Shown piece by piece: positions 53,031-64,000 of a DNA stretch of 64,000 nucleotides. The notes beneath the pieces were generated by a model. The model was not told where the DNA came from. It saw only the letters and a list, made by a program, of their open reading frames with translations, and searched no databases. The position numbers and the translations under genes are program-made. The first letter of the stretch is position 1. The number at the start of each line of letters is the position of its first letter. The stretch is from Silurus meridionalis. Taxonomy: Eukaryota; Chordata; Actinopteri; Siluriformes; Siluridae. The DNA is taken from contig NC_060886.1 of the NCBI RefSeq assembly GCF_014805685.1, positions 17,079,608-17,143,607 on the forward strand, in the 5' to 3' direction.

Positions 53031-53290
53031 CAATGTTTATTAGGTCTCTTAGGGTAAATCCTTGCACACTGAATCCTCATAGCCTTCCAGACTAAACAGG
53101 CACCACTGCACAAAGCCTCTGGTCTTAATTAGCGTGGCGAGATTGAACGAGGGCCTAGAGTTGTCCTTTTGCACCTGTTCCAGCCTTCTGTCTCTCATAG
53201 CCAGACATGGTGACACCTCAACTCTTTCAACCAGGTCTCCAGTGGGAACAGCAGCTACATACACCTTCTCACAGGTATCACAGCTTAACT
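53031..53290. other. GC-richer open stretch, unassigned
   Basis: The composition stands out from the AT-rich surroundings, and both strands are open for over 60 codons (minus 53049-53264, plus 53134-53328). I recognise no protein in either. It could be a conserved enhancer or an unrecognised exon. Confidence 0.3.
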
Positions 53291-54709
53291 ATTTAATACA
53301 CATTCGTGCAGTATTCAAATCAAATTAATGGTGTTTGTTATGTATGTTTAAGTGCATATATACACACAGTGTGTAGACAAATATACAATATACATTCATT
53401 TTTTTTTCTTTTTTCTTTTCTTTTTTTTAACATTTATTTATATTGCTAACAATTAGCAAAGAATTCCAAAAATGTATCTAAATCTAAATATTTATTATTA
53501 ATACATTGACATAATACAAGTGCAATTGCAAACATTTATAACAAGAAAGATTGTTGATTCTGTGTACTTTTGTCCAAAAAATTAAACAATCAACAACAAA
53601 AACCTTTAACTTCTTTAACAGCTGTTGGATGCTAATTCTGATTGCCTGAAAATTAATCAAGTGGCTTTGATAAATGTCATCTGTAGAACAGGCCACAGCT
53701 CCCAGCTTTAATTTCTTAATTATGCAAACATGAACTACTGTGGAGCTCAGTGTACTGATGAATATCAAGACAACCGTACATTTAATTCCTAAAACATCTG
53801 CCTGGTGGGATCAGTAACTCGGATTTCAATGAATAAACAGAAAAACAGTGGCAATGAAGATAATTTCATCATCATATTCAATATGTCGCAACATTAGGCT
53901 TGAGGCCAAGCAAGTCAGCTCTAGTTTCATAGGACTACATCAGTTTGCAGCATTTATTTATTAATGCTGAAAGTTTTATTTTTATCTTATTTGTAAATGT
54001 GATTACATATGCAAACACACGCAATGGTGTTTCATAGATTTGGATATTTTACTAATGTTCTTATGCACTACTGAATGTTTTATCCTTTAAGTCTGGTATA
54101 AAAAATTTACAATTTAATGCTCTATATACAGTATATACAACATCACTAAACTCTTCTAATTTGATGGGAGTACTGAATGCTTAAGACTCTCTGTTTAGTA
54201 ATGATTACTTGGTGTTATTTATGCAGCAAAAGAAGTGCCATATTCAATGCTTGCTCCATTTTCATCATACTCCTGCTTTACTCTGCAGCGAATTTACATA
54301 GACACTGAATTTACAAATCAGTTGTAAGTGAGCTAGAATGTTTTATGTCAATGAAAACAATTTACAAATAGTCTTAAAATTGCATTTTTACATAAACCCC
54401 CAAGAGTCTTTAAAAGTTAGTTAAGGTCAGATAATTAATACAATATGTACTGTATTTATAAAGCAGTAAAAATAGTTTAGTATAATAACAAAGCAAATTT
54501 CTTAAACAGTTTAAATTAGCTAGGAAATGGTCATGTGTATCATATTCAAGAAGTCAAGAACAACTAAATAATGATTATAATCAACATCAATTATTATCGA
54601 CATTCCAAAATAAACTCAGCATAAAACATTATACAAGTTAAATCACAGTACAGGCCAAATACCAACAACACAGACTGAAATTTACCTGTCAAAATCACAA
54701 ACAATTAAA

Positions 54710-54733
54710 CATTTTATACATTAACTAAAGGTA

Positions 54734-54807
<74 letters not shown>

Positions 54808-54870
54808 CTGATTTTTATTAATGAAGTTAATAATAGTGACTATTTGAATAAATTTGTCAGTTTATTTATT

Positions 54871-54948
<78 letters not shown>

Positions 54949-54970
54949 CCTTTAGTGAATGTATAAAATG
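54710..54970. mobile_element. TIR-bounded MITE-like element with two AT runs
   Basis: CATTTTATACATTAACTAAA then GGTAAT at the left is mirrored at the right end (reading inwards CATTTTATACATTCACTAAA, GGTAAT), so the inverted ends are about 26 bp with one mismatch. Just inside each end is a 70-bp AT run (54737-54805 and 54871-54947), with about 65 bp of unique sequence in the middle. No coding capacity is seen. Confidence 0.7.
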
Positions 54971-56167
54971 GTATTCCATGAATAAACAATACAATTTTAT
55001 TGCGTACACAACACTATAGACATTTATTGAATATACTGAAAATGGTGACAATAAACATACAATTTCATGACATTCACATTTATGCAAACCATACTGTGGT
55101 GCAAAACGTATATTAGCTATTAGCAAGAGATAGCAAGTCAAATATTCTTTGTTCAAAATGGATGACAGGTCATCACCCTTTTTTCCAAGAATTACCTTGT
55201 AATGTAATGGACAATCCTATGATCCATCTAAGGACTTTCCTGATTGAAAATGAAAATATATGGTAATAGTTGGTAGCTAAGCAACAAGCTCAGTAAAAAT
55301 CTGTCTGTTGCTGTGATGGCAGGCTGGTTGAGTTCCTTCAGACTGTCAAGCACGATCAGTCTCTTCTTCTCTACACACACCAGTAATGCTGCACTGTCAA
55401 ACATACTAAAGTAACTGAATATAGTACAATCAAGGTTTTTTTATTCCATATTATCAGGAAATTAATAGTTTATTAATGTATTTATAAATCACACTGTGTC
55501 ATATAAAACAAATATAATTTTGTTATAAAATAAAAACACAGGTAAAAAAAATGTAGAACAATCAGTTGGCCCATAGGAAACTCTTAACAATAAAGAAAAG
55601 ATGCAATCTTTTTGGAGCAGTGCACTCTTATGTCCAGCAGGAGGGTTTAAAGGACTTTATGGAGACCTCTAATTCTTTAAATACCCAGACCAGCCACTCA
55701 AGATATTATTTTAATCCTTACCAAACCATAGCTAGCTCCATTAAGATATATTTTAAGAGTTATATTAGTTAGCCTGTTATATCAGTTAAACACTAATGTT
55801 ATTAGTTAAAAAAATATAATAACTAATGACATTTATACTGAAATTAACACCAGTAAAAATGCAAATAAACGTTTGATGATTATGACTTTTATAAAGAAAG
55901 CAAAAAATGTTGTCCGTATTATGCCGAGGGACTCCATTACCCAACAGCCACAAATCCTTGATTGTCACATGACACTGATCACGTACACCTATCCTTTGTC
56001 ACCTTTATTAGCACTTGTGTCTGTAGCTTTACTCCTCGTGGCGTCTCACCAAATCCTCACACATCCTTGGAATTGGGTTTTGTTCTTTGTTCTTGTTTCT
56101 AGCTACTCTGTGATTTTTTTATAGTGTTTGGGTTCTGTGTTTGTAAAATAAAATATATTTTTTTATT
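54971..56167. other. intergenic with part of an older repeat
   Basis: No gene is seen. The last part, from about 55980, resembles the 3' end of a fish repeat (GTGTTTGGGTTCTGTGTTTG and AAAATAAAA). It continues after the insertion at 56168-56424 with ATCCGCTTCCCTCGTGTTAT. Confidence 0.4.
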
Positions 56168-56424
56168 TTATTGCATTGCTTAGATAACAATCTTAAGTGT
56201 TAGTTCTGTAGGCAAAATCACTCTCAGAAAAATAATTACAGAGGGAAATGAGCACTAGAAGCAAAATGTCAGTCTAAAATTGGCGGTACAGTGTGCATTT
56301 GACTCTTAAAATTATCATGAGAACTTTTGTTAAGCTTCTTTACATGACTTACTATTGTGCCATTCATAAAAATAGCCTTACACCCGGGCTACTGAGGTGA
56401 ACTGGTCTAAAAATCCTGTAATTA
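56168..56424 (+). mobile_element. short element, copy A of an inverted pair
   Basis: It runs from TTATTGCATTGCTTAGATAA to CTGGTCTAAAAATCCTGTAA then TTA. A reverse-complement copy lies at 56860-57141. Copy A is flanked on both sides by a direct repeat of about 37 bp, TATAGTGTTTGGGTTYTGTG onward. Confidence 0.75.
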
Positions 56425-56859
56425 TAGTGTTTGGGTTTTGTGTTTCTAAAATAAAAGAAGATTTTGCACTTGTATCCGCTTCCCTCGTGTTATGTGGCAA
56501 CTTTATTCTGGGGTAATATAATTAGATCTTAGGCCAAGCAAAGATGGATAACTCTGCACAGAAATCCTTTATATTAGACATGTAGAACATTAGTTTACTA
56601 CAAATATTGTTATGAACTTTCTAGGGTCTACTCTATATGCACCAAAAATGGTAAACAGCTGTCATTTATTTTCATTATGATTTATGGCATTGTGTAGTCA
56701 GTAGCTTTGAAGCAGATAAAAGTGCTGGGGATAATGACAGGGCTGCTGCTGTCCCTTGTAGTCCTTAAAAACAGCCTGGAGGCTAAGATCAAACAGGGCA
56801 CTGCATGGATCAAGGATGAAAGTGTCCTAGTGCAAGGCCACTGTACCTAGATTCAAGAT

Positions 56860-57141
56860 TAATTACAAGATTATCAGACCAGTTCACCTTAGTAGTCCGG
56901 GTTCCAGGCCATTTTTATGAATGGTACATAAAGTCATGAAAATGGTAATAAAGTCATAGTAAGTCATGTAAAGTATCTTAACAAAGGTTTTCATGATCAT
57001 TTTGACTTTATAGCACATTGTACTGCAAAATTTAGACTGACATTTTGCTTCTAGTCCTCATTTCCCTCTGTAATCATTTTTCTGAGAGTGATTTTGCCTA
57101 CAGAACTAAAACTTAAGATTGTTATCCAAGCAATGCAATAA
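56860..57141 (-). mobile_element. short element, copy B of an inverted pair
   Basis: This is the reverse complement of copy A, sharing GTAGGCAAAATCACTCTCAG, AATGTCAGTCTAAA and AAGGTGAACTGGTCT blocks. It carries about 25 extra bases around repeated CATGACTTTAT units. The spacer between A and B is about 435 bp. Confidence 0.75.
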
Positions 57142-57954
57142 CAGTATAGTAAAGCTCCAAATAAATTTGATTCTTATTCAGAATAGTTACTTCCGGTAAA
57201 CATTTACAGGAAAATACATGAGGTTATATGACATTTGCATTTGACATTACATGAAAATGTACATTACTCACTCAGTGGCCACTTTAATAAGAGCACTTTT
57301 ATACCTTCTTAATCATACAACTATCCAAGGTTATGAATTTTAAAAACTGTTGAAGTTCTGGGATCTTTCCAGATTATTAGAGTAAACTAGAATTTGCAAA
57401 TAAAAGTGTGAAAAACATCCATTTATTTGTAGTCCTGCGGGTGGAGATACCTTGTAATGAGAGGAAAACACCAGAATAGTTCAAGCTGAGAGAAATTCAT
57501 ATTTGGCAACACAACCTCAACATAAAGAATATTAACAGGGAAGGACAAAAAATACACAGAGATTTAAAATAAGGGAAATACAGAGTGTCCAAAAAACTAG
57601 CTACTGATGATGGGCTAATGATTGACACAGACAACTGAGCAGCTGTGTTGTTTCATGTTATCCTTACACACAAAGAAAAAAAAGAATAAAAAACAGTAGG
57701 TCTTGACCTCATATGAAACAATGTGATGAAGTGAAGACCATATCAGCAGGGAGACAGAGAGATAGAAAGAGCAGAGACAAAATGAGAATGATGAGGGAAA
57801 ATCAGACAGCTGAAAGCCTTTTCCCTGGGCAGATTTGTTGTTTGTCCATTCTGTTATTCTCTCTATCTGTACTTCAAAGTAAATGTTTAGCTTGTTATTA
57901 GCCATTGCTATTAATCAATAGACAAAATGGTAAGTAAATGAGAAGATTCCAAAT

Positions 57955-58090
57955 CAAATCGATATTTGGTGTGCACACCCTTTGCTTGCAAAATAGCTTC
58001 AATTCTGTTAAGTACACTTACACATTTAGATGCCGTTTTTGAAGGAACTCTGAAGGCAGGTTGTTCCAAACATTTTGGAGAACTGCATTT
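57955..58090 (+). mobile_element. Tc1-like end fragment
   Basis: GATATTTGGTGTGCACACCC, then TTTTGAAGGAACTCTGAAGG and CAGGTTGTTCCAAACATTTT, match the start region of a common fish Tc1 family. The rest of the element is not recognisable. Confidence 0.6.
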
Positions 58091-58524
58091 GGTACCTGGG
58101 CCTTCAGTGGGGACTTACCACTTAATCCACTTCTTAATACCACCACTATCACGTCACAATTATAGAATCCATCAATGCTATACAAAAACGCAATATAACA
58201 GTGCATGGCATTACAGAGAGAAAGGCATTTTGCATATTGAGGTTGAATATCATTTTACTAAAGCAAGCTCCAAACCTCTACACTACAACCACAACTGTGC
58301 CACCTTCATCATCTGGAGCAGTTCAGAATCAATATTTGTCTAATAACATGACAAAAACATAACATTTTTATAATACAACCAACTGACCAGAGATGCATAC
58401 TCATAATTTGCACCGCACATCAGAGGCTGTAATCCAGTGGTACCGCTCGTATTCACTAGTCGGGAAGTGGTGAACAAACCCTTTCCTGGGCTGAGAACTG
58501 GAACTGTGAGCTGATCACAGTTGA

Positions 58525-58830
58525 ACCTGATGTGGTCTTTTGCTGTTGAAGCCCCTCATGGTTCAATGTGTTCTGCTTCAGAAATACTATTCAGCTCACA
58601 TGAGTTTCAAAGCGTTTTTATTAAACTACTTAAAAAGTGTACCTGTCAGCCCAATCCAAGCTTGCCATTGTTCTCTGACCATTCTTGTCAACAAGGCATT
58701 TCCACTTGGAGAACTGCCCTGGATTTTTTTTAAACCATCTACAGAGGCATTCACATTAAGATAACAGTGTTGTGAGCGAAAATCCCAGGAGATCAGAAGT
58801 TTCTAAAACATGCAAAACAGTCTGTCTTAA
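58525..58830 (-). mobile_element. Tc1-like fragment, same family as 6.74 kb
   Basis: It contains GTGGTCTTTTGCTGTTGAAG, GGTTCAATGTGTTCTGCTTC, CATTCTTGTCAACAAGGCAT and GAGCGAAAATCCCAGGAGAT. These line up in order with the N-terminal transposase region of the element at 6.74-7.97 kb (7460-7750). The copy is truncated and degenerate. Confidence 0.75.
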
Positions 58831-59559
58831 ATACGCACAGCTGTAATTATCATATCATAAACATTGTAAGAATGAACACATGCAGATAAAAGAAGAATCA
58901 TTATAGCTGTGAGTTACAACACAGTGCCTGCAAATTCAGATTTATGCAAATTCTATGCCTCTGAGATTCACCCCTGGTAAGTGTTCTCCCAAAGCTGTAA
59001 TGAGCATTTCATCTACTCAGTAGTAGGTTACTTCTCTGTTAGGCAGAGCAATTAAAAAATCTTTATGGAAAATCAAATGATGTATTTTTATCATCCAAAT
59101 CAGGATCTCAAACATAATACAACCGACTAAGTTTAAAAGATTAATTGAAAACACATTGATACCATTTTGTATGACATCAGGAAGAATTTAAAAAGTTTTC
59201 TATGTCATGGGGTATTTAGGACTAGAGACCTCTATGATGTTTGTAAATGATTTGTTGAATACATTTAGAGCTCCACAACTGGACATGCAGACCAGAAAAG
59301 GTACATTGCTCCAAGAAAATTAGATCACCCTCATTGCATCATTGCATAAGACCAAGTCAATTAAACTTCAGGGATATCAATCTGTCCAGTTATTAAAAAA
59401 AAAGTTATTGTAAATAATTTACATGCTTTGGTGCAAATGAAAAAATGTTGACTGGAGAGGTAAAAGCAAGACAGTTACTCTCTCCTTATACATACCTCTC
59501 TATTTATCTATACCTCTCTCCTTATCTATACTTCTCTCCTTATTCATATCCTTGTTTTG

Positions 59560-60090
59560 TTAGAGTTCTTGTCATTGTAGCATAAGGTAGTACCTGCAAT
59601 GGTACCCATACTGCTGTTATGTACCGGGAAGAAATCCTCAGAACAACTTACGCTGGTGCAATGTGCCATGGGTTCCTTCTGGTTTATGACAAAGCCTGGC
59701 CTCATGTGAGTGTATAAACAGTTTAATGCCAATGCTCTACACGTTCCCCTGACCTGATCCAACTGACATTCTCTGGGACATTATGTAATGAACAATCTGG
59801 AGCCACCAAGTAGTACCACAGACTGTCCAGGAGCTCACTGATGCCCTGATCCAGGCTTTAGAGGAGATCCCTGAGGAAATACACACTACTGACTAAAATT
59901 ATGAGATTTTTACATTTATTTTCGGTGTGATTTGAAATCCAGCCTGCCAATGGGTTAATGATTTGAGTTTCCGGTGACCATTGTCACATTGTTTTGTTCT
60001 CAATGAATTATACATGTTAATAAGTGAAGATTTTCAACTTGAACATTTTGTTCACTGTGATCTAATGTGTGATTTAAGTGTTCACTTTGC
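59560..60090 (+). mobile_element. Tc1-like 3' fragment (another family)
   Basis: It includes CACGTTCCCCTGACCTGATC, ACATTCTCTGGGACATTATG and CAGACTGTCCAGGAGCTCAC, which encode the C-terminal transposase region. Then comes non-coding 3' end sequence (GTGATTTGAAATCCAGCCTG, ATCTAATGTGTGATTTAAGT). It is broken and 5'-incomplete. Confidence 0.7.
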
Positions 60091-60554
60091 ATGTATAAAA
60101 TATCAAGCAAAAAGAAAGGTCAAAATAACATAACGCATATTCATCTTGCATCATCATTTAAAGATATTTCTGCTTGTAATACTCTATGGTAACAGATACA
60201 GAAACGAAGTGCTAAAATCCATTCCAGCTGCTTGGATAGGAGCTAAATTATGTGTGTTGGTTAGGAGTCCTTAGGTGGCTGTGGCATTGGGAGAATGGTC
60301 AAGGTACAAAGAGATAGAGAGAGAGCTGGCAGAGCCTGTGAGGCACATGCATTAATAAAGTGTTGAGTTGTATGAAGTGAATAAACATGAGCTCAGTTCT
60401 ATGGTGAAATTTTGCATGCCTTCCAAGATATTCTACACACCATCAGACCATCAATTCTTTAATAAGACATCTTTGGGGATTGGGGTTTGTATCCATCCTC
60501 CACATAGACATGTGATGTAGGCTTATTAGCATTTATTAATTGTATGTAGTGTGT

Positions 60555-60558
<4 letters not shown>

Positions 60559-60641
<83 letters not shown>

Positions 60642-60660
60642 TGTGTGTGTGTGTGTGTGT
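60559..60660. repeat. (GT)n microsatellite
   Basis: About 100 bases of GT with one TATG interruption near 60635. Confidence 0.97.
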
Positions 60661-61514
60661 TTGGTTGTGTGTGTGATTGTGCCCTGCGACTGGGTTGATA
60701 CCCTGTCCAGATTGTCCACAGCTCCCCTATAAACCTATGCATCATCAGCAGTATAGAAAATTGTTGGATGATATTTAATTTCTCTGTGTTGCATCTTTTT
60801 GCATAATTTTTTTTTTACATAATTTAAAATGATTCAGCTAACTCCTTTCAGTAGCAAATTGCTGAGATCCTTTCAAATTATCATTCTGCTAAAGGAATCA
60901 AACAAATCATAACCAAACATAAAATTAAAGCAGTGGCAGCATTGCATCACTTTAAACAGGTGACCGGAGCCATCATTCTCAATACTGTTTAGATTAGGCT
61001 CAGCCCAACTAACGACTCTTGTCCAGCTCCACCTCACCACATCTGCTTGCTTTAAAAATTAGCTGCACTATAGCTTTAGCTTATCAAAATCACATGCCAA
61101 GACATTTATGTTCATCTGCATAGTAATTCAGCTTAAAGTAATTCAGCTAAAGCCCTTTATTGGTCGGCACATCTTTCTATTGCACTCAAGTATGGTTTAG
61201 AGGTCTGCTGTTAATCTTTCTATTTCTAGCTGCCCTTGATGATTGAATCCTGCTTCCCACCTTGTGATATTTTCACAAAATGCCAAGAAATCTTTTTTCT
61301 TCTCTGTGAACATGTCCAATCTGTCGAGATAATGGATACGTTGATGACCATTTGATCTCCTCCTCTGTTTTTCTGCATAAGCTTAGCAAAAATAGAACAG
61401 CCACACTGAACCAACAAACTGCAATGGGCCGTGAAAAAGTAGAGAATATTTCTCCAAAAAAAGCATTTAGATGCTCCACCCGAACTCAAGTCTGAGACCT
61501 AGTGTGCCTCTGTA

Positions 61515-61800
61515 GTTCATTAATTCATCTTTAGTAACTGTTTTATCCTGGTCAGCATTGGGGTGCATCAAGAGCTTATCCCTGGAACAGTCGGTGGATG
61601 GGACACTAGTACATTAATGGGCAAAATGCACACACACTTTCATACTCTCATTGGTTCATACTCTCATACAACCATAGGTTGTATTAGCTTGTTTTTTGAT
61701 AGTGGGAGGTACATAGAGGAACCCCCGTACACACATGTGAGGACACTGTTCTCAGTGTGAAAGTCCATAGACAATCCCCTAAGCTTAGGATCAACCTGGC
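61515..61800 (+). mobile_element. dispersed fish repeat (TTTATCCTGGTCAG family)
   Basis: AACTGTTTTATCCTGGTCAG, GGTGCATCAAGAGCTTATCC, GTGGATGGGACACTAGTACA and ACACACACTTTCATACTCTC occur in the order found in an abundant catfish repeat. The copy is diverged and its class is unknown to me. Confidence 0.6.
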
Positions 61801-62734
61801 CTACCATGGAACTGTAAGATGAAACTCTATTTATAGCAAACAATGTTTTGCAGGTAGGCAAAACAACACAAACACTTCCATGTAATTTAATTGTATTCAT
61901 ATCTATTTAATTTTCATTTTTCTTGGAAATACTGTGGAATAACATTTTTCCATTTTTCTTCCATGAAAAAAACCCAGATTATGCTAACTAGGAAGACTAT
62001 ATAATTCACTGCAAGTCTGTCACAGCAATTCAAGTTCTAAAGTACTTTATCAGAACAACAATAGACAACAGATGTATTACTGTATACTATCAACATACAG
62101 TACTCTCTGTGTTCCCCTACCAAATATGGTCTTTCTTCATCTGTGTGTATGTGTTTCCCTAAGTGTCTCACTCTTTCTCTCTTTCTGTCCTCTCAAGTCT
62201 TTTTATCTTTTCACTGTAATGGAGCATTTGCATAATGTGGGAAGAATTCAGCAGCTTTTTCATAACTGCAAAGTGATAAGAAATAAGATAACTTTTGTCC
62301 ATTATTCTGACAAGGAGCACATTGTATTTGGGCACATGCCTATAGAGCAATAGCAAAGAAACTGATGACTAAATTTCTTCCCATAATGAAAACTGGGGTT
62401 CGTCAGAGATAAAAGAATGGCTTTGGAGAGAAAACCTACCCTGAATTTTAAAATACATATTCCTATGATAGCTGAAAAAGTCACTAAAGGCAAAAAAAAG
62501 GATCAAAACCCAAAAGCTTATTGACATTTTGCAGTGACTCCACAGCAGGTGCTATATGCAAGATAAAAACAATTCTGATTTGAAATAGTTTTAGTGCGTG
62601 TTTTTCAGTTCTATTTACAGTCTGAGTGGCCATCAAAGGTAAGACTTTAATACCTTTGACTAACAATTTAGTCACCTCTACTGGATATTTAAAAAATTAA
62701 CCTACATATTAACATCATCATAATGTTAAAGTCA

Positions 62735-62910
62735 GTGAGAGTAAGACAGAGTACATGTGTGTGAAGAAAGGAGGAAAAAAGTAAGACCAAGGAGGCGGTT
62801 TATGGATGTGGTGAGGAAAGACATGCAGGTAGTTGGGTTGAATGTATGGAGACAGATGATCCGCTGTGGTGACCCCTAATGGAAAAAGCCAAAAGAAGAA
62901 GAAGATTAAC
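62735..62910 (+). mobile_element. LINE-like retroposon 3' end
   Basis: GGAGACAGATGATCCGCTGT, GGTGACCCCTAATGG and an AAAGAAGAAGAAG tail match the 3' terminus of a widespread fish non-LTR retrotransposon. The copy is 5'-truncated. Confidence 0.65.
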
Positions 62911-63321
62911 ATCATAATTCTGCAAGCAAAAGTGGCATTCCAGCCGGAATTAGCAAGTAATCACAGCATTATTGTCATCTTTTTTGTTCAGTGAAACTAT
63001 TTTATGCTCTCCAGTGATACTGTTTGTGTAACTTTTCATCTCTCTATCGGAAGTAATTCAATCAAATATTCTGGTTTTGGCCAGTCTGAACTTTCAATGT
63101 TACATAAATGTCACACTGGATGTAAACAGATTTTTTTTCATTGTAATTACATTACTAGTCTCTAGCTTTAATTATAGTTTCTCAACATTTTCCTCTTAAG
63201 GAAATGAAAACCAAGCAACACAGTCATTTCCATTTTTTGTTGTGTTCCTGTTAATACCAGGAACCAGTCTTTTACCAGAAATGCAATTAAAGCATTTAAT
63301 ATGCAGCACTCAATTGAAGCA

Positions 63322-63323
<2 letters not shown>

Positions 63324-63383
<60 letters not shown>
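63324..63383. repeat. (AT)n microsatellite
   Basis: An AT run of about 60 bases. Frames called through it are artefacts. Confidence 0.95.
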
Positions 63384-63384
<1 letters not shown>

Positions 63385-64000
63385 TGTAAATTTGAGCAAA
63401 GAAGTGAATGAATGTGGTAACCCGTGGAGACAGTGGGAGCAGCTCTGTGGGTAAAATTAGGAGTCATTTCTTTAATTGGAAGCATTCTGCAGTTTTTCAC
63501 ATGCACGGTAATCAGTTGCTGAGTGGATGTTAGCATTATGTGCTGAAAGAAAGTGAAAGGGCACTGCCTGTGACAGTTTGACCTTTTAAATATCTTTTTT
63601 CCCTCTGGTTTTCCCCTGTTTGTCTATGTTATGGCCAGCTGCTTGGAGGATGCAGCATGTTGCTTTTTTCTGAACAATTTGTCAGTGTTTTTATTATTAT
63701 TATTATTTGCACTTTTATTTAAATTTACAGTTTGAGTAGCATGCCCTGTGGTCATTGACTTCTTTCTTTAACTATTCACTGTATACTGCTTTATTTACTA
63801 GTCATAGAAGCAGATGCTAAATCATAGATCTTCTCTGGAAAATACATGCACACTGAACACACACACAGCAGATATTTGCAGAGAAAATTAACAGAAAAAA
63901 ATTGACATGCTTGAGCTTCTTTTGTCACTGGTATACTGTATGCTGTGTTTTATGTGCCATTGACATCCTCTGCATAAAGCAGAAACGTATTGATCTTCCT
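63384..64000. other. intergenic, no gene seen
   Basis: No exon of HTR1F, the next gene in the human order, is visible before the right edge. Confidence 0.5.

Noticed and set aside
57265..57300. Left end of a full Tc1 element paired with the fragment at 58.5 kb
   Set aside because: The CTCACTCAGTGGCCACTTTA motif resembles the end of the 6.74-kb family, but the intervening sequence does not follow that element and includes a different Tc1 family, so one element cannot be claimed.

Overview
This window is nuclear DNA from a bony fish, most likely a catfish or close relative. Three multi-exon genes have vertebrate protein sequences with GT/AG introns, about 90% of the window is AT-rich non-coding DNA, and long AT, CA, GA and tetranucleotide microsatellites are frequent. 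The dispersed repeats are families I know from otophysan fish, above all Tc1/mariner copies. The species assignment is an inference from the repeat content. Gene order vgll3 - chmp2b - pou1f1 matches the human 3p12 block VGLL3-CHMP2B-POU1F1, so this is an ancient conserved neighbourhood. The next human neighbour, HTR1F, was not seen before the right edge.  Layout: 1-23.8 kb is a gene desert. It holds a pogo-like MITE abutting an internally deleted Tc1 copy (0.94-1.63 kb), a set of repeated 70-bp blocks at 4.8-6.5 kb, a near-complete but decayed Tc1-like transposon (6.74-7.97 kb), a small minisatellite (8.3 kb) and stretches that look like conserved regulatory DNA. At 23.85-25.76 kb on the minus strand is vgll3 (4 coding exons, 324 aa), a TEAD cofactor, with a TATA box and a pair of CCAAT boxes upstream. 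At 25.9-33.7 kb lies an intergenic region with a long fish repeat, two Tc1 fragments, a perfect 114-bp AT palindrome and one unexplained exon-like open stretch (29.14-29.34 kb).  At 33.98-43.17 kb on the plus strand is chmp2b (6 coding exons, 214 aa), an ESCRT-III subunit, driven by a TATA-less promoter with GC box, CRE and AP-1 sites. Its large first intron carries a 127-bp hairpin and a direct duplication. At 46.26-50.93 kb on the minus strand, convergent with chmp2b, is pou1f1 (Pit-1; 7 coding exons, 357 aa), the pituitary POU-homeodomain factor. It has a teleost-type extra 96-bp exon and a built-in beta-type insert, with a TATA box and a perfect octamer upstream. From 51 to 64 kb there is no recognised gene. 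That stretch contains two AT-rich TIR/foldback structures, two inverted copies of a 260-280 bp element (56.2-57.1 kb), more Tc1 fragments, a LINE-like 3' tail and microsatellites.  The three genes do not form a pathway: one is a transcription cofactor, one a membrane-remodelling housekeeping protein and one a pituitary lineage factor. I found no evidence of a novel multi-gene system. The most unusual items are structural: hairpins, palindromes, inverted element pairs, the repeated blocks at 4.8-6.5 kb, and two short unexplained coding-like stretches.
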